The notes below the pieces were generated by a model that was not told where the DNA came from, made no database searches, and worked only from the letters and a program-made list of their open reading frames with translations. A stretch of DNA of 64,000 nt from Cloacibacillus sp. An23 (GTDB taxonomy: Bacteria; Synergistota; Synergistia; Synergistales; Synergistaceae). Positions 58,638-64,000 of this stretch are shown here, piece after piece. A program made the translations under genes and the position numbers. Where the stretch lies: positions 1 through 64,000 of the forward strand of contig NZ_NFJQ01000002.1 of assembly GCF_002159945.1 (NCBI RefSeq), given 5' to 3'. Positions within the stretch are counted from its first letter, which is position 1. Each line of letters opens with the position of its first letter.

Positions 58638-59237
58638 TTGTCGGAAACGGCGGAATTCAGGCCGGAGGGGATCTCTCCTCCGGCCTTTTGGAGCGAGCTG
58701 CGAGACGGGGACGCCGAGGCGCTCGCTTTACAGAATAGGGGGCGGCCTTTCGCTTCGTCCGAGGTGCTGGCCGTCGCGCGGCGCTGCCGCTTCGGCTTCC
58801 CCCAGGCCGTCGTCTCGGCCCCTCTCTCTCGCGACGTGCGTCCCTTCCCGACGCTTTTCTGGCTCACGTGCCCGTTTCTCAAACATCGCTGCGGCGAGCT
58901 TGAATCGTTGCAGAAAATCTCGGAGCTTGAAAAAGTTTTCGAATCGATGCCCGGCGAGATAGGGCGCTACCACGCGGACTACGCCGCGCTGCGCCTGTCG
59001 CTCGTCCCTCGGGATGCGCGCGAAAAGCTTGAGCGTACGAACCCCGCGATGCTCGCCGTACTCGCTGAGAGCGGCGTAGGGGGCATCAGCTACGCCGGCG
59101 GGTGCGCCGCGCCGAAATGCCTGCATCTCCAGACCGCCGCGTGGCTCGGCATGGGCCGCCACCCCGCGTCGGAATGGCTTGCGGCGGAGATAGGCCCGCT
59201 CGAATGTGCTTCCGGCGTCTGCGCTTCCTTTAATTGA
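58638..59237 (+). CDS. DUF501 family protein
   Basis: 199 residues. FPTLFWLTCPFLKHRCGELE, GVGGISYAGG and KCLHLQTAAWLGMGRHPASEW are the conserved blocks of DUF501. Function unknown; in other genomes it often neighbours eno, ftsB or ppx genes. TTG start, two bases after the S1 gene. Three cysteines in the conserved blocks could bind a metal. Its 3' end overlaps the convergent MerR gene. Confidence 0.85.
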   Translation: MSETAEFRPEGISPPAFWSELRDGDAEALALQNRGRPFASSEVLAVARRCRFGFPQAVVSAPLSRDVRPFPTLFWLTCPFLKHRCGELESLQKISELEKVFESMPGEIGRYHADYAALRLSLVPRDAREKLERTNPAMLAVLAESGVGGISYAGGCAAPKCLHLQTAAWLGMGRHPASEWLAAEIGPLECASGVCASFN

Positions 59238-60069
59238 CGGCGTCCGGATTAGCTTCGTCTGACGCGGCGCGCTTTACGCGCATCTGTATCTCGGTGAGAA
59301 ATTCATCTTCGAGCATCGTGTCTCTGTTGTCTATCTCGTAAAGCTCGAACGGTTCTCCGGCTGCGGAAAAGCCGTGGGCCGCGGCGTAATCCGCAAGCTC
59401 GCGCAGCCGCTTTGCGTTCTGTTCGTAGCCTCCGCGATAGAAGTACGACATATATTCGCCCGCCGGAAGCGTGAAGCAGTCGCCGCACGGCTCGTCAAGG
59501 ACGAAGAATACGGAGTCGTACACGTTGGCGCGCCCCTCGGCGAGAGCTTCGGCTGAGAAAAACGCGCCTATCGTCTGATTGCCGAGGTCGCGTATCTTGT
59601 CCGCGTGCTTCATGTGCAGCTTCTTTATAACGAAGTCCATCTCCTCGTCCCTTGTTATGCGCTCGCTTATCCTCACGCAGTACCGTTCCGGAAATTTTTT
59701 GACGGCGGGCGCGCCCGCCTTTATCCTCCGCGCCGCCGAGAGTACGGCTATGCGTTCCTCGATGAGTTCCTTTTTCAGAGCGAGCTCGCGCAGACGCTCC
59801 GAAAGTATGCCGCTCTCGCGACGCAGAAGATCGAGAGTCTTGCCTACGTTCTGCCCTTCGAGATATTCTTTCGCCTGCGCCACGGAAAAGTCGAGCGCCA
59901 TAAGGTCGCGCAGCACGCTCAGCTTATATATGTCCTTGAGGCCGTAGAGCCGGTATCCGTTCTCGCCTCGCTTCGGCGTTATTATTCCCGCGCGCTCGTA
60001 ATAGCGCAGAGAGTCCGCGCCTATCCCGTAAAGCTTTGAAATCTCGCTGATCTTGTAATAATCTTTCAT
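59230..60069 (-). CDS. MerR-family regulator with GyrI-like effector domain
   Basis: 279 residues from the ATG at 60069 (reads MKDYYKISEISKLYGI), with CGGAGG upstream; the frame extends further but overlaps the divergent gene. Winged helix (ISEISKLYGIGADSLRYYERAGII), a dimerising coiled coil (about 75-125) and a C-terminal half (about 130-260) of GyrI/AraC-effector type (VFFVLDEPCGDCFTLPAGEYMSYFY) as in BmrR. Members respond to hydrophobic or cationic compounds. Divergent from the YitT gene, whose promoter has a MerR-type spacing. Confidence 0.88.
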   Translation of the reverse strand: MKDYYKISEISKLYGIGADSLRYYERAGIITPKRGENGYRLYGLKDIYKLSVLRDLMALDFSVAQAKEYLEGQNVGKTLDLLRRESGILSERLRELALKKELIEERIAVLSAARRIKAGAPAVKKFPERYCVRISERITRDEEMDFVIKKLHMKHADKIRDLGNQTIGAFFSAEALAEGRANVYDSVFFVLDEPCGDCFTLPAGEYMSYFYRGGYEQNAKRLRELADYAAAHGFSAAGEPFELYEIDNRDTMLEDEFLTEIQMRVKRAASDEANPDAVN

Positions 60070-60098
60070 CTTCTTCGCGCCTCCGCCGGGTCCCGCTC

Positions 60099-60129
60099 TT
60101 GACCTTAGTATTATGCCAGAGTTTATATT
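60099..60129 (+). promoter_or_regulatory. MerR-type promoter with 19-base spacer before the YitT gene
   Basis: TTGACC (60099-60104) and TATATT (60124-60129) are separated by 19 bases, the over-long spacing that MerR-family activators correct by distorting DNA. The divergent gene encodes a MerR protein starting at 60069. No clear dyad is seen in the spacer, so operator position is uncertain. Confidence 0.6.
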
Positions 60130-60151
60130 ATCGTCACAGGGGGTAGTTAAG

Positions 60152-60811
60152 ATGTTCAAGACGAACATGAAAGACATCGCAAAAGCCGTGCGCGGATGCG
60201 CCGCGCCGCTCTCGCTGAAGCAGGCGGTTTTCATCGTGATAGGGACGGCCATATCGTCCTTCGGAGTTTACAACATTCATCAGCAGTCGGGCATAACGGA
60301 GGGCGGCGTCATCGGCCTGATCCTGCTGGCGAACCGCTGGCTCGGGTTGTCCCCGTCGATAGCGACGCCTATACTCGACGCCGCCTGCTATCTGTTCGCG
60401 TTCAGATACCTCGGAGGGCGTTTCCTTTTCCTCTCCGTCGCCAGTACCGCGAGTTTGACTTTGCTTTTCCGTATATGGGAACAGTTCCCGCCTTTCCTGC
60501 CTGACATGTCCGGTGTGCCGCTCGCCGCGGCCCTGCTCGGCGGCCTATTCGTCGGGGCTGGCGTCGGCCTCGTAGTGCGCGGAGGAGGCTCGTGCGGCGG
60601 CGACGACGCACTCGCGCTCACCATCTCGCACATAACGAAATGGCGCATCGCGCGCGCCTATCTGCTGACGGACATAACGGTGCTCGTGCTGTCGCTCTCG
60701 TACATACCTGCGGCCCGCATTGTGTTCTCGCTCGTATCGGTCACTGTGTCGTCCTTTCTCATAGATTTCATACAGAGGTTCGGGACGTGCCGCGGGGAGG
60801 CGAACGTCTGA
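60152..60811 (+). CDS. YitT-family membrane protein
   Basis: 219 residues from ATG 60152, behind AGGGGG. About six membrane helices; AISSFGVYNIHQQSGITEGGVIG and VGAGVGLVVRGGGSCGGDDALAL are the conserved YitT (DUF161/DUF2179-related) segments, here without the C-terminal soluble domain. Role unknown; probably controlled by the divergent MerR protein. Confidence 0.85.
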   Translation: MFKTNMKDIAKAVRGCAAPLSLKQAVFIVIGTAISSFGVYNIHQQSGITEGGVIGLILLANRWLGLSPSIATPILDAACYLFAFRYLGGRFLFLSVASTASLTLLFRIWEQFPPFLPDMSGVPLAAALLGGLFVGAGVGLVVRGGGSCGGDDALALTISHITKWRIARAYLLTDITVLVLSLSYIPAARIVFSLVSVTVSSFLIDFIQRFGTCRGEANV

Positions 60812-60856
60812 CGGCGGCGCATACGCGGAGGGATTTTAACGGAACGGCCCGGACGC

Positions 60857-60884
60857 TTGAAAAAATAATCAAAGGTGCTAGAAT
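60857..60884 (+). promoter_or_regulatory. promoter of the MATE gene
   Basis: TTGAAA (60857-60862), 16-base spacer, TAGAAT (60879-60884), 63 bases before the start codon. Confidence 0.7.
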
Positions 60885-60947
60885 GCTCTCGCTGAGTGCG
60901 CGCATGCGCCCGGTTCTAAAAATATTTTATTATCAGGAGCGGGTAAA

Positions 60948-62363
60948 ATGTTGCTGTTCAGAGGCAGAGTAAGGTCGATCCATCAGAATAGAAACAGCCA
61001 GCGTAAGTACGCCATAAATATGTGCAGCGGGCGGATCATGCCGAAGATGCTGCTCTTCGCGATCCCAGTCATGCTCACGAGCATTCTGCAGCTTCTGTTC
61101 AACGCCGCGGACATAATAGTCGTCGGACGCTTCGCCGGCGACAACTCGCTCGCGGCGGTAGGCTCGAACTCGTCGCTCATAGGGCTGATGACCAACCTCT
61201 TCGTCGGGCTCTCGATAGGAACGAACGTGCTCGTCTCGCGCTATTTCGGCTCGAAGGACGGCGAGGGCATCTCCAAGGCCGTTTCGACTTCGATACTAGT
61301 CGCGGTCGTCAGCGGCGTGTTCCTCACGCTGCTGGGCGTCATATTCGCGCGCAAGATACTGATACTCATGAAAACGCCGCCCGAGGTCCTCGGGCTCGCG
61401 ACGCTCTATCTCGTCATATACTTCTTCGGCATGACGCCGATGATGATTTACAACTTCGGCAGCGCCGTGCTGCGGGCGAGCGGCGACACTCGCCGCCCGC
61501 TCGTCTACCTTTCCATAGCTGGCATGATAAACGTCGTGCTGAACCTGTTCTTCGTCATCTACCTGCACCTCGACGTGGCAGGCGTCGCGATAGCGACGGT
61601 CATATCTCAGTGCGTCTCCGCCGCGCTCGTGCTCCGCTGCCTCTCGCGCGAGGAGGGGCCGATGCGGCTGACGCTCTCAAAGGCGCGCATAGACCTTGAA
61701 AGCCTTGCGAAGATCATGCGCATCGGCGTTCCGGCAGGGCTTCAGGGAGTGCTATTCTCGTTCTCGAACGTCGTGATACAGTCATCCATCAACAGCTTCG
61801 GAGCGATCGTCATGGCCGGCAGCAGCGCCTCCGACAATATCGAGATGTTCGTATATTTCTCGATGGAGGCCTTTTACCAGGCTACTATATCCTTCACGAG
61901 CCAGAACATGGGCGCCGGCAAGATAGACCGTGTCTATAAGGTGCTCAAGACCGGCGTGATATGCAGCGTAGTAGCCGGAGTCGTATTCGGCGTTATAGTC
62001 GTCACCTTCAGCCATCAGCTTCTCGGCATATACACATCTAGCGAGGCCGTCATAGCCGTCGGCGAAGAAAGAATAAGGATAATAATCCTTACCTACGCCC
62101 TCTGCGGACTGATGGAAGTCATGGGCGGCGTCATGCGCGGCATAGGCTACTCCGTGCTTCCGACCGCCGTCACTCTGCTCGGCGTCTGCGTGTTCCGCGT
62201 GATATGGGTCACGGGGCTGCTCTCCATACCGGCCTTCCACTCGGTCATAACCGTCTATCTGTCGTATCCGGCCTCGTGGGCTCTGACCTTCGGCGCGCAC
62301 CTCGCCTGCTTCCTCTGGGTCAAGAAGCACGTCCTGTCAAAATACCGCCGCGCCGCTGCATAG
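60948..62363 (+). CDS. MATE-family efflux transporter
   Basis: 471 residues, 12 membrane helices. IPVMLTSILQLLFNAADIIVVGRFAG, NSLAAVGSNSSLIGL and IGTNVLVSRYFGSKDGEG are standard MatE motifs, repeated in weaker form after about residue 245. Exports cationic compounds using Na+ or H+. AGGAGCGGG precedes the ATG. Its own promoter separates it from the YitT gene. Confidence 0.92.
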   Translation: MLLFRGRVRSIHQNRNSQRKYAINMCSGRIMPKMLLFAIPVMLTSILQLLFNAADIIVVGRFAGDNSLAAVGSNSSLIGLMTNLFVGLSIGTNVLVSRYFGSKDGEGISKAVSTSILVAVVSGVFLTLLGVIFARKILILMKTPPEVLGLATLYLVIYFFGMTPMMIYNFGSAVLRASGDTRRPLVYLSIAGMINVVLNLFFVIYLHLDVAGVAIATVISQCVSAALVLRCLSREEGPMRLTLSKARIDLESLAKIMRIGVPAGLQGVLFSFSNVVIQSSINSFGAIVMAGSSASDNIEMFVYFSMEAFYQATISFTSQNMGAGKIDRVYKVLKTGVICSVVAGVVFGVIVVTFSHQLLGIYTSSEAVIAVGEERIRIIILTYALCGLMEVMGGVMRGIGYSVLPTAVTLLGVCVFRVIWVTGLLSIPAFHSVITVYLSYPASWALTFGAHLACFLWVKKHVLSKYRRAAA

Positions 62364-62412
62364 CCGCGCGTTGAAAATGCCGCCGTGTCCCATATGCGCG
62401 GACGCGGCGCTG

Positions 62413-62630
62413 TCATCTGCGGAATAACTCTTCTGCCGCTTTGACGAATTTCCCGCCGGAGGACGCGCCGTGCATGAGCCTGCCGCCGTATTCGATATTC
62501 CAAATGACGTTCGCCAGCGCGCGTTACGAAGGCCTGGGGGCGGCAGGCCGCGGAAAGAGGCGTATAGCGCCGCGCCGGCGATAAGAAGCGCCGCCGTTTT
62601 GACGGATGCCGTCATCGTCCTCTTTTTCAT
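62413..62630 (-). pseudogene. small exported protein gene, frameshifted
   Basis: Starts MKKRTMTASVKTAALLIAGAALY, a signal-peptide-like lead, and reads to GLRNAR. After the (GC)3 run at 62517-62522 the sensible frame changes: ALANVIWNIEYGG, RLMHGASSGGKFVKAAEELFRR, stop at 62413-62415. Removing one GC dinucleotide restores a single frame of about 72 residues ending LRNALANVIWNIEYGG and the rest. The start overlaps the stop of the upstream gene (ATGA), as in an operon. Family not recognised. Confidence 0.6.
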
Positions 62631-63039
62631 TCTGTTGCGTCCTGCTGCTGCCGTTCTTTGAAGAATATTTCCTCTATCACGTTTACGAAAAGTTTTTTGC
62701 GCCTAAGCGCGCGCGTGCGACCGTTGTATTGTACGCTCGAAAGTCCGGCTCTCAGCGAAATTTTTTCTCCGCCGCGCGTTACGAAAGTCACCGCAATGTG
62801 CGGCGCTTCTTCCCGCGGTACGGCGAACGGCGCATAGCGCAGAAGCTCTGCGGCTTTGCGCACGGGTTCGATGTCTTTTGCGTTCGTAGCGCATTTTGAT
62901 AGGCCGTCGCCGGTGCGCGTTATTTCGACGCGCGCCGCCTCTTCCGCGTCGGGCAGTCCCGAAAGCGGAAATCCGCAGAAATCACGTAAGGCGCGGCGGC
63001 GGGCATGAGGACAGCCGCCGCCTTTACAATGAAGCGCAT
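62627..63039 (-). pseudogene. exported protein gene, frameshifted
   Basis: Begins ATG at 63039 with a signal-like MRFIVKAAAVLMPAAA, then loses frame in the GC-rich run 62991-63003. In the other frame a coherent sequence continues: LRDFCGFPLSGLPDAEEAA, VEITRTGDGLS, KAAELLRYAPFAVPREEAPH, then VTFVTRGGEKISL, and stop at 62627-62629. Removing a GC dinucleotide joins signal peptide and body into about 137 residues. No ribosome binding site is obvious. Family not recognised; together with the next gene it forms a decayed pair of exported proteins. Confidence 0.6.
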
Positions 63040-63092
63040 AATCTGTATTTTTGTACTTTCGCGGCTCCGCCGCGCCGCGCGCTATAATTTCC

Positions 63093-64000
63093 CTATCTGT
63101 CGCCCCAGTCTACGATTTTTCCCGGATTCAGGATGTTCTGCGGGTCGAAGGCGAGCTTCACTCGCTTTATCAGCTCCAGCTGTGCTTCGTCGATGAAATA
63201 CTTCATGTAGCCGCGCCGTTTGTAGCCTATGCCGTGCTCGCCGGAGAGCGTACCGCCCATCTTCAGCAGCTTCTCGTATATTTCGACCTGCGCTTTGTGG
63301 AGCCGCTCGTGCCAGTCGGCGCAGTCGGGCGAGATTATCGTGCAGTGCATGTTGCCGTCGCCCGCGTGTCCGTAGACGATGGCTTCGAGGCCGTCCGCCT
63401 CCGCCGTGCCGTTGAGCAGTTCGAGAAGCTGCGGAACGTTCGCCGTCGGTACGACGAGGTCTTCCTTAGTATAGCGTTTGTAGGCCGACGCCACGGCCTC
63501 GGGGACGTTCTTGCGGGCCTGCCAGACGCGCTCTTTCGTGCTGCGGGTGTCGGCGACGTAGACTTCGGAAGCTCCGTGCTTCTGCGACAGTTTTCCTATC
63601 TCTTCGTACTGGCGTTCGATAGCGTCCTGCTCGTTGTCCTCGAGCTGGATGATGAGCGCCGCGCCGGCGTCGCCCGCGGGGACTTCGGTGCTGAGGTAGC
63701 GCGCGACGACTTGCAGCGCCTTTTTATCTATGAACTCTATCGAGGCGGGGATGAGCCCGCCCTCTTTTATTATCTGCGGGACGAAGTCTATCGCCGTCTT
63801 CGCGTCGGGGAACGCCGCCAGCAGGTCTACGGCGAAGCGAGGCATTGGCATGAGCTTGAGCACCGCCTTCGTGACGACGGCGAGGACGCCCTCGGAGCCG
63901 CATAGCAGATGTACGAAGTCGAGCCCGGTCACGTCCTTGCGTCTTTTGCCGCCGAAGCGCGTCACGGAGCCGTCCGCGAGGACGCATTCGAGCGCGAGCA
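63093..64000 (-). CDS. FAD-linked oxidase, GlcD/D-lactate dehydrogenase type (N-terminus outside window)
   Basis: The frame is open to the window edge (LALECVLADGSVTRFGG), so the true start lies outside. Visible are the end of the FAD_binding_4 domain (KDVTGLDFVHLLCGSEG) and the C-terminal FAD-oxidase domain: YGHAGDGNMHCTI, GGTLSGEHGIGYKRRGYM, KLAFDPQNILNPGKI. These enzymes oxidise glycolate or D-2-hydroxy acids such as D-lactate. Partner subunits are not in view, so the substrate remains open. Confidence 0.9.
   Translation of the reverse strand, partial: LALECVLADGSVTRFGGKRRKDVTGLDFVHLLCGSEGVLAVVTKAVLKLMPMPRFAVDLLAAFPDAKTAIDFVPQIIKEGGLIPASIEFIDKKALQVVARYLSTEVPAGDAGAALIIQLEDNEQDAIERQYEEIGKLSQKHGASEVYVADTRSTKERVWQARKNVPEAVASAYKRYTKEDLVVPTANVPQLLELLNGTAEADGLEAIVYGHAGDGNMHCTIISPDCADWHERLHKAQVEIYEKLLKMGGTLSGEHGIGYKRRGYMKYFIDEAQLELIKRVKLAFDPQNILNPGKIVDWGDR

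Overview
The window looks like chromosome of a GC-rich, anaerobic, probably gut-associated bacterium. My best guess is Synergistota (Cloacibacillus/Synergistes type). The reasons are the mixture of Firmicute-like gene orders (tmk-holB-ricT-ftsY; rbgA-rnhB-yraN-comM-dprA-topA-trmFO-xer-codY) with families such as DUF4416, DUF501 and a YfcC carrier next to an M20C dipeptidase. This is inference from gene content; no rRNA is present to settle it. No tRNA, rRNA or CRISPR array was seen.

Layout. (1) 1-7.5 kb, + strand, visibly AT-rich: a surface-polysaccharide island with an FkbH-like C-terminus, hexapeptide acyltransferase, LicD, IspD-like cytidylyltransferase, SDR epimerase, GT2, Wzy-like polymerase and Wzx-like flippase. 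(2) 7.5-11.4 kb: accessory junk zone with an IS3-family element that splits a small ORF, a DUF4143 ATPase and a decayed tyrosine integrase. (3) 11.5-16.6 kb, - strand: YfcC carrier plus PepD dipeptidase, then DUF1848 and an MBL-fold hydrolase. (4) 16.7-23.1 kb, +: tmk, holB-like, ricT, ftsY, DUF4416, purB, glpX. (5) 23.2-25.2 kb, -: a small exported repeat protein and cysS. (6) 25.3-31.6 kb, +: uvrC, ribD-ribE-ribBA-ribH, serS. (7) 31.8-39.4 kb, +: a WecA-like/WecB fusion, ybaB, recR, PIN-TRAM, ispDF, guaB, xth. (8) 39.4-46.2 kb, +: a T-box-controlled complete trp operon (trpEGDCFBA). (9) 46.2-59.2 kb, +: dapF, lepB, rbgA, rnhB, yraN, comM, dprA, topA, trmFO, xer, codY, cheY-like, S1 protein, DUF501. 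(10) 59.2-64 kb: a MerR regulator divergent from a YitT protein, a MATE exporter, two frameshifted small exported-protein genes, and a truncated GlcD-type oxidase at the edge.

How it works together. Most of the core is housekeeping packed into overlapping operons. Amino-acid and peptide use is a theme: PepD with YfcC for peptide/amino-acid uptake, CodY as a nutrient sensor, and a T-box that would read uncharged tRNA(Trp) for trp synthesis. Surface glycan genes occur twice: the imported AT-rich island, and the native fused WecA-like/WecB protein. The most unusual items are that fusion (its membrane half has lost the catalytic signature of its family), the C-terminal radical-SAM-like cysteine motif in DUF1848, the 12-residue repeat protein, the T-box plus CodY pairing, and the two frameshifted neighbours whose lesions both look like an extra GC dinucleotide. 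I did not find a clear new defence or mobile system.
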